A stretch of 28,606 nt of DNA from an uncultured Collinsella sp. (GTDB taxonomy: Bacteria > Actinomycetota > Coriobacteriia > Coriobacteriales > Coriobacteriaceae). Location: positions 1-28,606 of the forward strand of contig UQMO01000029.1 in NCBI GenBank assembly GCA_900542125.1. Reading direction: 5' to 3'. Position numbers and translations under genes: made by a program. The notes below the pieces were generated by a model. It searched no databases. It was not told where the DNA came from and saw only the letters and a list, made by a program, of their open reading frames with translations. Numbering within the stretch: position 1 is the stretch's first letter; each line of letters starts with the position of its first letter. Of this stretch, positions 7,505 through 15,800 are shown piece by piece.

Positions 7505-8395
7505 CTAATTCACGCGCTTGTCGCCCATAAAGAAGAGCGCCACCGTACCAGGTCCGGTATGCGAGCCAATCAGAGTACCGATGTTATTGATCTCAATCTT
7601 GCCTTTAAGCTGCGGAATCTGTTCCTCGATCAGCGCCGCAACTGCCTCGGCATCCTCGCGGCACGCCGAGTGCGACATGACGCACTTACCCGAATAATCC
7701 GCACCGTCCTGCACGTGTGCCATCATGGTCTTAGCCATCTCGGAAATCGCGCGCTTCTTAGTGCGAATCTTCTCACGTGGCGACAGCCCACCTTCGCAAT
7801 CGACTGTCATAAGCGGGCAAATCTTAAGCGCCGTGCCGATGATCGCGCTCGCAGCCGAAATGCGACCGCCGCGCAGGTAGCTCGACAGATCGGTCGAGAA
7901 GAACCAGTGGTGCAGTTTGAGCTTGTGCTCCTCGATCCAGGCAGCCGTCTCGTCGAGTGAAGCCCCGCTATCGCGCACGTCGGCGGCACATTCCGCCAGC
8001 AGGCCAAAGCCCGAAGACGCCGCCAGCGAATCGATGACGCGCACCTTGCCGCCCTGGGGATAGCGATCCGCGAGCATCTGCGCCGCAACGCAAGCCGAGC
8101 CATACGTACCCGAAATACCCGACGACAACGTCAGGTGCAGCACGTCTTTACCCTCGGCAACAAGCGGCTCCCAAAACTCCTCGTACTCACCCACGCTCAC
8201 CTGAGACGTCTTGGGCATGGCGCCTGCGGCAATCTGGGCAAAAAACTCGTCCGGCGTAATCGACTGATACAGATCGTCCGTATAGACAACATCGTCGATC
8301 TCGTAATGAAAACACACGACAGGGATATTGCGCGATTCAAAGAACTCCCGAGTTCGATCGGCGGCGGATTCACAGGTCAGGACAAAATCACTCAT
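7505..8395 (-). CDS. DegV family fatty acid-binding protein
   Basis: DegV proteins (FakB type) bind a single fatty acid and present it to fatty acid kinase FakA for phospholipid synthesis. The 296-aa protein shows the N-terminal VLTCESAADRT strand-loop, the KTSQVSVGEY motif (family TSQ), LSSGISGTYGSA, the SYLRGGRIS segment and a C-terminal SHTGPGTVALFF segment that closes the pocket in the family. The start used is the ATG at 8395, preceded by AAGGAG at 6 bases; an ATG six codons upstream overlaps the ribosome site. No fakA lies in the window, so the partner is elsewhere if it exists. Confidence 0.92.
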   Translation of the reverse strand: MSDFVLTCESAADRTREFFESRNIPVVCFHYEIDDVVYTDDLYQSITPDEFFAQIAAGAMPKTSQVSVGEYEEFWEPLVAEGKDVLHLTLSSGISGTYGSACVAAQMLADRYPQGGKVRVIDSLAASSGFGLLAECAADVRDSGASLDETAAWIEEHKLKLHHWFFSTDLSSYLRGGRISAASAIIGTALKICPLMTVDCEGGLSPREKIRTKKRAISEMAKTMMAHVQDGADYSGKCVMSHSACREDAEAVAALIEEQIPQLKGKIEINNIGTLIGSHTGPGTVALFFMGDKRVN

Positions 8396-8423
8396 ATGAG
8401 GCTCCTTACTCATTGCTGCGCAA

Positions 8424-8434
8424 ATTATCGCACA
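8424..8434 (-). promoter_or_regulatory. Extended -10 promoter for degV
   Basis: On the minus strand this reads TGTGCGATAAT, identical to the 11-mer ahead of the MetRS-like gene (2561-2571). It ends 28 bases before the degV ATG. An imperfect palindrome, GTACATATGTCC (8450-8461), lies just upstream where a regulator could bind. The -35 is poor. Confidence 0.5.
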
Positions 8435-8658
8435 GTGAGCCTACATACGGTACATATGTCCACTATTTACCAAATCGAACCAAAAATAGCGAACATCTTT
8501 ACCACCATCGTTTCCACCGACCCCACGCATAAATATCTGAGAAAACACCCTCTATCGTCTCCACCCAACCGCCATATCTACCTTCACTAAATCGATTTAC
8601 CAAACCGTTCAGCCGACAATTCAGCCGCTGGCGCAAAATCGAAACAAAAGCGGCGCAT

Positions 8659-8688
8659 ACTGATAAACGTTTGACGCTGTTTATCAGT
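8659..8688. promoter_or_regulatory. Operator-like inverted repeat upstream of fbp
   Basis: ACTGATAAAC (8659-8668) and its exact reverse complement GTTTATCAGT (8679-8688) flank a 10-base spacer containing TTGACG, a good -35 hexamer. The repeat ends 27 bases before the fbp ATG. The two-turn spacing fits a dimeric regulator. No convincing -10 follows at 17 bases. The remaining AT-richer stretch of the 320-base degV-fbp gap holds no gene I can support. Confidence 0.45.
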
Positions 8689-8715
8689 TTTATCAACCAT
8701 ATCGGAAGGTGTTTC

Positions 8716-10632
8716 ATGGTCGGATTCGATCGCAATCCGCAAGACTTTAAGTATCTGCGCCTGCTGTCGAGACAGTTCCCCACCGAACAATCCGCATTTA
8801 CCGAAATTATCAACCTCTCGGCCATCCTCAACCTACCCAAAGGCACCGAGCATTTTATGAGCGACGTGCACGGCGAGTACGAAGCCTTTATGCACATCCT
8901 CAACAACTGCTCGGGCGTCGTGCGCGAGCATGTCGACGAGATCTTTGGCGACACGCTCTCCTTTGACGAGAAGGGCGAGCTGTGCACGCTCATCTACTAT
9001 CCGCGCGAGAAGATCGACCTGGTCCGCAGCCGGCGCGAGGACTCGCCCACCTGGTACAAGACGATGCTTGACCAGCTCATCATGGTCGCGCGTTCGCTTT
9101 CAAGCCGCTACACGCGCTCCAAGGTGCGTAAGGCCATCCCGCGCGATTACGCCTATATCATCGACGAGTTGTTGCACACGCACCCGGACGAGAACAACTA
9201 TCGCGTGCGCTATCATGAGCGCATCGTGGAGTCCATCCTGGAGACCGCAAGCGCCGACGATTTTATCGAGTCGCTCGCCTCGCTTATCAAGCGCCTGGCC
9301 GTCGACCACCTGCACCTGGTGGGCGACATCTTCGACCGCGGCGGCGGCGCGGCCAAGATTATGGACCGCCTGCTCACCTACCATTCACTCGACATCCAGT
9401 GGGGCAACCACGACCTGCTGTGGATGGGCGCTGCGGCCGGTGAACCTGCCTGCATCGCCACGGTGCTGCGCAACAACCTACGCTACGACAACTACGAGAT
9501 CCTCGAGAACGACTACGGCATCTCGCTGCGCGAGCTTGTCGCCTTTGCCGATGCCACCTACACCGCCGGTGAGTCCATCACCCCGCTGATCAAGGCCATC
9601 AACGTGCTGCTCTTTAAGCTCGAGGGCCAGATTATCCAGCGCCACCCCGAGTTCGATATGACCGACCGTCTGTTACTCGACAAGATCGATCACGACACCG
9701 GCACGGTCACGCTCGCCGATGGCAGCGTGTGGCCGCTCACGACCAGCGACTTCCCCACCGTCGACCCGGCGGACCCCTATACGCTCACGCCCCAGGAGCA
9801 GCACATCATCGACAAGCTCGTGTCCGAGTTTGTCACCGCCGATCACCTGCATCGCCATATCGATTTCCTCTATTCCCACGGCTCGATGTACAAGGTCACC
9901 AACGGCAACCTGCTGTTCCATGGCTGCGTGCCGCTCAACGAAGACGGCACCTTTAGCAGCATGAACTGCCTGGGCACCTGGCACGCTGGCCGCGATTATC
10001 TTGATTTTTGCGACCACATCGCCCGCCGCGCCTGGCGCGTGGGCGACCGCGACGCTCTCGACTGGATGTGGTACCTGTGGATTGGCTTTAACTCACCCGC
10101 CAGCGGACGCCTGGTGCGCACCTTTGAGCGCGCCTATATCGCCGATAAGAGCACCTGGGTCGAGCCGATGGACCCGTACTTTACGCTTACCAAGTCGCCC
10201 TCGGTCTGCGATGACATCATGCGCGAGTTTGGCGTCGCGCCCATGGCATGCTCACCGACCGGTCACATCATCAACGGCCACACACCCGTTAAAACCACCA
10301 AGGGCGAGCAGCCCATCCGCGCCGAGGGCAAGCTGCTGGTCATCGATGGCGGCTTCTGCCGCGCTTACCATCCCAAGACGGGTATCGCCGGCTATACGCT
10401 CATCTCGAGCTCGCGCGGCTGCCGCCTCAAGTCGCACCGAGCCTTTACGACGGTTGCCGAGGCACTCACCCGCAACGTCGATATCGAAAGCGAGACCAAC
10501 CGCTTTGACGAGGCCGACCGTCTCCGCATGGTGAGCGACACCGATTCCGGTGCCAAGATCCGCAGCCAGATCCAGGACCTGCGCCAGCTGCTCGATGCAT
10601 ATAGAAACGGTGCTATCGAGGAGCGCGCCTAG
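8716..10632 (+). CDS. fbp: Fructose-1,6-bisphosphatase, class III
   Basis: It hydrolyses fructose-1,6-bisphosphate to fructose-6-phosphate, the committed gluconeogenic step, in the cytosol. The 638-aa length fits class III. Its metallophosphatase core shows DVHGE (50-54), GDIFDRG (203-209) and GNHD (230-233); IINGHTPV and VIDGGFCRAYHPKTGIAGYTL segments follow in the C-terminal third. The ATG at 8716 has GGAAGGTG upstream at a short spacing. The frame stays open 15 codons further upstream, but that stretch lies over the inverted repeat and is not expected to be coding. The gene is preceded by a 10-bp inverted repeat enclosing a -35-like hexamer, which suggests transcriptional control. The gtrA gene follows after 78 bases. 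Confidence 0.96.
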   Translation: MVGFDRNPQDFKYLRLLSRQFPTEQSAFTEIINLSAILNLPKGTEHFMSDVHGEYEAFMHILNNCSGVVREHVDEIFGDTLSFDEKGELCTLIYYPREKIDLVRSRREDSPTWYKTMLDQLIMVARSLSSRYTRSKVRKAIPRDYAYIIDELLHTHPDENNYRVRYHERIVESILETASADDFIESLASLIKRLAVDHLHLVGDIFDRGGGAAKIMDRLLTYHSLDIQWGNHDLLWMGAAAGEPACIATVLRNNLRYDNYEILENDYGISLRELVAFADATYTAGESITPLIKAINVLLFKLEGQIIQRHPEFDMTDRLLLDKIDHDTGTVTLADGSVWPLTTSDFPTVDPADPYTLTPQEQHIIDKLVSEFVTADHLHRHIDFLYSHGSMYKVTNGNLLFHGCVPLNEDGTFSSMNCLGTWHAGRDYLDFCDHIARRAWRVGDRDALDWMWYLWIGFNSPASGRLVRTFERAYIADKSTWVEPMDPYFTLTKSPSVCDDIMREFGVAPMACSPTGHIINGHTPVKTTKGEQPIRAEGKLLVIDGGFCRAYHPKTGIAGYTLISSSRGCRLKSHRAFTTVAEALTRNVDIESETNRFDEADRLRMVSDTDSGAKIRSQIQDLRQLLDAYRNGAIEERA

Positions 10633-10638
10633 CACCAC

Positions 10639-10681
10639 CCGTGGGGATTGGCTAAACTTGCTGAGTTTGTCATCCCCACGG
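10639..10681. terminator. Long two-part hairpin between fbp and gtrA
   Basis: CCGTGGGGAT (10639-10648) pairs perfectly with ATCCCCACGG (10672-10681), and inside it AAACT (10654-10658) pairs with AGTTT (10664-10668). It lies 7 bases after the fbp stop and 30 bases before the gtrA start. It has no T-run, so it may be an RNA processing or stability element rather than a terminator. Confidence 0.4.
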
Positions 10682-10710
10682 CGTCCCGGCGCCACCCTAA
10701 GGCAGGTACC

Positions 10711-11106
10711 ATGCAAAAGCTCCTTGCGCAGATCATGAAGTTTGGCGTCGTCGGCGTCATTGCCACGGTCATCGACTTTGGCATTATGAATCTGCTCCAC
10801 TACGGTCTGGGCCTCAACATCCTAATCGCCAACACCAGCGGCTTTATCATCTCACTCATCTTTAACTACCTCGCCAGCATGAAGTACGTGTTTGCGCACA
10901 AGGAGGGCATGAGCCGCCGCCGCGAGTTCATTATCTTTGTCGTGCTGTCCGTGATCGGCCTGGCACTCAACGACGGTATCGTGTTGACACTCAACGCCGG
11001 CCTGGGACTCGAGGCCAATATCGCCAAGATCTGCGCCACCGCGCTTGTCATGGTCTACAACTTTGTGACCCGAAAGATCTTCCTGGAAGGCGACGAGACC
11101 AAGTAA
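10711..11106 (+). CDS. GtrA family membrane protein, first copy
   Basis: GtrA-like proteins are small four-helix membrane proteins linked to export of polyprenyl-phosphate sugars and to cell-surface glycan decoration. The 131-aa product has four hydrophobic segments (about 10-30, 36-56, 71-91 and 97-117) and the family hallmarks KFGVVGVIATVIDF, NYLASMKYVF and YNFVTRKIFLEG. The ATG at 10711 follows AAGGCAGG. A longer in-frame start at 10648 lies inside the fbp-gtrA hairpin and has no ribosome site. The next gene is a paralogue sharing an EGMSR-x-REF loop and a LSVIGL segment. No glycosyltransferase lies nearby, so the substrate is unknown. Confidence 0.9.
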   Translation: MQKLLAQIMKFGVVGVIATVIDFGIMNLLHYGLGLNILIANTSGFIISLIFNYLASMKYVFAHKEGMSRRREFIIFVVLSVIGLALNDGIVLTLNAGLGLEANIAKICATALVMVYNFVTRKIFLEGDETK

Positions 11107-11130
11107 CTCGCAACCTTGCAGCTTTACGAT

Positions 11131-11175
11131 GCCCACGGATGACGCACGTCGAGCGCTGTGTTGTTCGTGGGCTTT
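11131..11175 (+). terminator. Weak terminator-like hairpin after the first gtrA
   Basis: GCCCACG (11131-11137) pairs with CGTGGGC (11166-11172) followed by TTT. The 28-base loop is long and the T-run short, so termination would be weak. Confidence 0.35.
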
Positions 11176-11188
11176 GCTCGTTTACGGG

Positions 11189-11227
11189 CAAATTTTCAAC
11201 GTTTGCGGATTAGCTCTTGAAAATTTG
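11189..11227. promoter_or_regulatory. 11-bp inverted repeat upstream of the second gtrA
   Basis: CAAATTTTCAA (11189-11199) and TTGAAAATTTG (11217-11227) are exact reverse complements 17 bases apart, in an AT-rich patch about 100 bases before the second gtrA. The right arm contains a TTGAAA -35-like hexamer, so binding there could control the promoter. A candidate promoter, TTACGT-17-TAAAGT, lies further downstream. Confidence 0.45.
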
Positions 11228-11324
11228 GCGAGTTCGTATAGTTCTTGGCAAAGACCTTACGTTTCCCTTGCAAAAGCTCTAAAGTATCCTCTGCTCGATT
11301 CATCAACGCATTGGATGTGATTAC

Positions 11325-11732
11325 GTGCGCAAGGCACTGGCACAACCTCATACCAAGCAGTTCCTCAAGTTCGCTGTCGTGGGTCTTATCTCCTTTGGCA
11401 TCGACTGGGGTATGCTCATTGCGCTTGTCGAGCTGTTTCACCTCGACTTTTTGATGAGCACCACGGTCTCGTTTACCACGTCCGTCGTGGTCAACTACTG
11501 GCTTAGCATGAAGTTCGTGTTCGACCATCGCGAGGGAATGAGCCGCAAGCGCGAGTTCACGATCTTCACCATCCTGTCGGTGATCGGTCTGGGCCTCAAC
11601 GACCTATACATGTTTGTGGGCGTCACGTTTTTGAGCATCGGCTACCAGGCCATGAAGGCCATCGCCACGTTCCTCGTCACCTGGTACAACTACTTCAGCC
11701 GTCGCTTCTTTCTCGAGGGCGCACGGTCGTAG
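11325..11732 (+). CDS. GtrA family membrane protein, second copy
   Basis: This 135-aa paralogue of the preceding gene has the same four-helix layout. KFAVVGLISFGIDWG, VVVNYWLSMKFVFDHREGMSRKREF and YNYFSRRFFLEG align directly with the first copy, pointing to tandem duplication followed by divergence. It probably sits in the membrane as an accessory to polyprenyl-linked sugar flipping. The start is a GTG at 11325 with GGATG 7 bases upstream, a modest ribosome site. The 218-base gap before it holds a weak hairpin, an 11-bp inverted repeat and its own probable promoter, so the two copies may be regulated separately. A very strong terminator follows. Confidence 0.9.
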   Translation: MRKALAQPHTKQFLKFAVVGLISFGIDWGMLIALVELFHLDFLMSTTVSFTTSVVVNYWLSMKFVFDHREGMSRKREFTIFTILSVIGLGLNDLYMFVGVTFLSIGYQAMKAIATFLVTWYNYFSRRFFLEGARS

Positions 11733-11758
11733 TCGATTCGCTATTTGCTTGAATGTAT

Positions 11759-11793
11759 AACCGGTTGGAATTCCCATTCCAACCGGTTTTTTT
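11759..11793 (+). terminator. Strong rho-independent terminator after the gtrA pair
   Basis: AACCGGTTGGAAT (11759-11771) pairs perfectly with ATTCCAACCGGTT (11776-11788) across TCCC, followed by a T-run to 11793. Confidence 0.95.
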
Positions 11794-11832
11794 GTTTGCC
11801 GAAAGACCCGGCGACCCAGTCCCATTCACTTG

Positions 11833-11874
11833 AAAAACGGGCGGGCGGCCCGGATGTCTGTCCGAACCGCCCGT
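11833..11874 (-). terminator. Terminator of the cobalamin-riboswitch operon
   Basis: On the minus strand a 12-bp GC-rich stem with two G-U pairs (arms 11872-11861 and 11854-11843) closes on a 6-base loop. The stem can extend or shift to ACGGGCGG/CCGCCCGT before TTTTT (11837-11833). It lies 22 bases after the stop of the second DUF4430 gene. Confidence 0.8.
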
Positions 11875-11896
11875 CTGGCGCGCTATGTCGAGGCCT

Positions 11897-12826
11897 CTAG
11901 CCTGTAACGTAATACCAGACCACGTTGTCGCCGTTGGAGAGAACGTAGTTGCTGCAGGCCGTCATGGGCGTTGAGCCGTTGACGGAGTACATCCAGCCGC
12001 TCGTGCCGCCGTACTGTTTCTCGGCCAAACCACCAATCGCGGAGACATACGTGCCGTACGACGAGCCATGTGCGTTGACGGAAAGGCCCAGCGCGCATAG
12101 GGCATCGTAGACGGTAGCGCCTTCGTTAAAGGTAAAGGTGCCACCAGAGGACACAGGATTGCCCACAGCGCTCGATGTGACCGAAACCGTCACCGTGACG
12201 TAGCCAGGCTGCTGCGAGCTGCCCTGGTCGCCAGTAGAGGCGTTGCCGTTATCGGGGGCAGAAGATGCCCCGCTGGATGAGGAGGAGGCGCCAGGCGTAG
12301 AGCCGGCCCCGCCAGAAGAAGTCGAGTTCTGAGAAGTCGACTGATTGCCGTCGGTCTTTTTATTGCTGTTCTTCTCTCCAGACTTCTTGCCATCCTTGTC
12401 TTCGGACTTTTTGCTATCCGAGCCCTTGTTTGATTCCTTGTCCGAAGACTCGGACTCCTTCTTAGAGTCAGATTTATCCGAACCCTTAGACTCGTCGTTC
12501 GACCCATCCGAAGATTTGGAATCCTTGGAGCCAGCTTTACCCGAAGCGACGGTCGAGTCAGACCCCTTGGCGTCCTTCGCGACGACGCTCTCCCCCGTCA
12601 CGGTCTGAACGATCCAGTCAATGGACCAGGCGCCGCTCTCGGAAGGATGGACGAAGCCCAGCGATATGACAATTAGCGCAACGCACGCGGCGGTCAGGAC
12701 GCCAGTAAGCGCCTTCCGTCGAGGGGCGGACGCCGCCGAAGCGGCGCCCTGTTGCTTTGCATCGTCGAACTGAATGAACGAGGAATTTGGTTGCTTGGGG
12801 TCAGCGTCCTTGGATTTATTGGGCAC
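11897..12826 (-). CDS. Membrane-tethered DUF4430 (transcobalamin-like) protein
   Basis: The roughly 309-aa protein has a short cytoplasmic N-terminus, one membrane segment (about 40-58) and a long Ser/Lys/Asp-rich spacer (about 85-205). A single C-terminal DUF4430 domain (about 209-309) follows, with FTFNEGATVYDAL, TSGWMYSVNGSTP and LSNGDNVVWYYV. DUF4430 is classed as transcobalamin C-terminal-like, the beta-domain that helps hold B12 in intrinsic factor and transcobalamin. The domain should stand off the membrane on its spacer. I prefer the GTG at 12826, with AGGTG 6 bases upstream; a GTG at 12835 abuts the stop of the upstream gene. The position makes it the second gene under the cobalamin riboswitch. 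B12 binding is inferred, not shown. Confidence 0.85.
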   Translation of the reverse strand: MPNKSKDADPKQPNSSFIQFDDAKQQGAASAASAPRRKALTGVLTAACVALIVISLGFVHPSESGAWSIDWIVQTVTGESVVAKDAKGSDSTVASGKAGSKDSKSSDGSNDESKGSDKSDSKKESESSDKESNKGSDSKKSEDKDGKKSGEKNSNKKTDGNQSTSQNSTSSGGAGSTPGASSSSSGASSAPDNGNASTGDQGSSQQPGYVTVTVSVTSSAVGNPVSSGGTFTFNEGATVYDALCALGLSVNAHGSSYGTYVSAIGGLAEKQYGGTSGWMYSVNGSTPMTACSNYVLSNGDNVVWYYVTG

Positions 12827-12835
12827 AGCCCTCAC

Positions 12836-15800
12836 CTACCGACGTTTGGTGAACACGAACACGCCGACGATGGCGAGACCGATGACGCCGGCGGCAACGC
12901 CAACAATGGCGAGCGGGTTGGCGCCAGTCTCCTGCTCGGAAGCACTAGAGGGCTTCTTAGCAGTGGTCGTGGAAGCAGCACCCGTATCGGACTTGGAATC
13001 GGACTTCTTGTCGGACTTGCTGTCCTTCTTGTCAGACTTCTTGCCAGACTTCTTCTCGTCCTTCTTATCGGACTTATCGGAGTCCTTCTTGTTGGACTTG
13101 TTGTCCTTGGTCTCGGTCTTGGTCGACACCGTCGTCTTGGTCATCGGCTTATGACCCGGGGCGACAGCGCCGCCAGTCTGCTGGCCCTTAGAGCCGGAGC
13201 CGGAACCCGTGCCCGTGCCAGCGCCAGCACCGGAACCGTTGCCAGCGCCACCGTTGCCACCATTAGTGCCAGAACCGCCATTGCCGCCAGGGTTAACAGC
13301 ATTCTTGGTCCACTTGGCATACAGCGTCAGATCGGCCGTCACCGGCGTACTGAAGTCATACGCCTGCGTGCAAGCCTCATCGGTGAACCAACCGCCGAAA
13401 GTGTAGCCATCGCGCGTCGGATCGGCCGGCTTGACCAGCTTGCCGTCGGCCGTAGCAACAAACTTAGTGTCGCAAGCAGACCCGCCATTGGAATTAAAGG
13501 CAACCGTCCAAGACTCAACAGCCCCCAGCTTGAACAAAGTACCCGAATCATTGATGTAGTACAGGTTGCCAGATGCATCGGCAATGACCGGAGAGTCACA
13601 GTACTGGTAATGGCCAGCCGCATCATAAATCTGCGTCGCCTCTGCATCGCCGAGCGTATAGCGATACACGCCACCACCAGCAGAGTAGTTGACGTAATCC
13701 TTGCTATCCGCGCTGTTAACGGTGAAGTACACATAGGTCTTGCCGCCCTGAACACTCACCAGCGGAGTAGCAGCAATACCGTTGAGGCCAGCCGGCAGCG
13801 CCTTGCCGTCGGCAGCAGCGACCATCGTGGTCTTACCCGTCTTCAGGTTATAGAGAACCAGAGCAGAGCCCGTAGCCGTCTGTCCGCCGACAATTAGATT
13901 GTCACCAGACACCGCAGGGGCGCTCAGATTATTCGTAAGCCCCAGATCAACCGTCTTCTGTGCACTCAGCACACCCTTCGCCGAAAGCGAAATCACATGG
14001 AGCTTTCCGTCGTGCGTCATCTGATAGAAGGTCGAACCATTGGACGGATCGGCAATGCAATCGGCATTTGCGACAGCGCCGAGCTCCATGGTCGAAACGA
14101 CATCGCCCGTCGTCTTATCAATGCACTTAAGCGTACCCGCGCTCGTAGGAACGATGGCATACTTATCCGTCAAAGCCGCACCAGTCCAGTAATAGCCCTC
14201 GGTAGGGTCGATGTTCTGCCAAGAAACTACGCCCGTGGCAATCTTAATGCGTGCAAAGGAGCCGTTGCCGTAGGTCGCGTTGTAATTCTCGTCATACGAA
14301 ATATCGACCGAGCCTACATAGACGTATTCGCCGTCCGAAACGACAGTGCAGGAGCTCTGCGTCAAGTCCGTCAAACCAGGCGTCAGCCACTTGCAGATCA
14401 GCTTGTCTGCAGTAATCGCCTGGACCGCACCGCCGTTGAGCGGAACGATGATAAGGCCATTGGTATAGATCGGACGAGAGGTATAGCTCACCTTGGAGGC
14501 AAGCGGCGCAGAGGCAACCTTTTTGCCCGTGGACGAATCGATCTTAATGAGCTCGTTCTCGGTCGCGATGTACACAAAACCGTTAGCAATGACAGGCTCG
14601 CTGCAGTTGGCATACTGCTGGCCAGACTCGGCCTTCCAATCGAAGGCCCACTTAAGACCGGCGGCTTGCGCAGGCGTCTTGGCATCCGTTACGGTCGAAC
14701 CGTTGCCACTGTTGCCGTAGCCGGCCCAGTCGGCATCCCAATCAGGAGTCGTCGCACTCGGGTCCACGACAATCTTGTCGGGATCGGGCATGGCCGAATC
14801 GTCGGTGGTATAGGCAAGCGTAACCTTATCGCCGCTCTTGAGCGTAATCTGATTGGCGCAGAGTAAGGAGGGCTCTCCATTGATATACAGGTGCCAATAT
14901 TTATTGGTCGCAGCATCCCAGACATACGGCTTGTGATCGAACGGCGAAGTAATGGAATTCAGGAGCCAGTATGCACCGCTCTGGGAGGCGTTGTAATCAA
15001 CGCCCTTCTCCTTCAGAACCGTCTCAATAAGGTCCTGGGCCGTAGAGCCTTCGGGCAAAGAAACATTGCTTGCCGAGCCCCAGCGAGTATTGTTGCCGTT
15101 GACATCGGGACCGATAACATCGACGGACCCAAGAACCTGACCGGGGAGGGCATCGGCGTCAGCACCATACATAAAGGTGACGGTATCGCCCTCTTGGAGC
15201 TTGTAGGCACCGGCGCCAACGTTGGCGAACTTGCCATTTACGTAGAAGTGCCAATAGCTTTTGGTCGCAGCGTCCCAGCCATAGGATTTACCATCGAACG
15301 GCGAAGTAATGCCGTTGAGGAACCAGCCCCAAGACGATTCGCTAGCATCGAGCTTAAGGCTGGTCTGCTCAAGGAGATCCTTGGCAGTAGAACCCGCCTT
15401 GAGACTCGTCTGGCCCGTCGAAGCCCAAACCTGCTGCTTGCCGTCCTTGCCCTTACCGAGGACCTGAACGGAAGCATGGACGGAATCAGAGGGCAACTGG
15501 TCGCCCCAGCCACCGTAGAACCACGTAACGGTATCGCCAGCATGAATGGTGACATTGTCTGCCGTGTAGTCGCTCGACTTGCCGTTGATGAACAGCTGCC
15601 AATAGGTCGAATAATCGAGCGGCGTACCCAGCTCAACGCCGTTGTACTTAAGGCTCAAAATGATGGAGCCCGCAGCAAAGGCGTCGATGCCATTTGCCTC
15701 GAGCGCGACCTTCGTAAGGTCAAGTGCGCTCGAGCCGGACGTCACCACATACTGCGCGTTATCGACCCAAGCCTGAGTCTTGCCCTGGGCATCGCGACCA

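Noticed and set aside
8499..8993. A 164-residue minus-strand frame across the degV-fbp gap
   Set aside because: Half of it lies antisense to fbp. It has no ribosome site and no recognisable protein features.
12300..12560. Dense Lys/Ser/Asp codon repeats as a possible repeat array
   Set aside because: They encode the low-complexity wall-spanning spacer of the DUF4430 proteins. The DNA units are irregular and not CRISPR-like.
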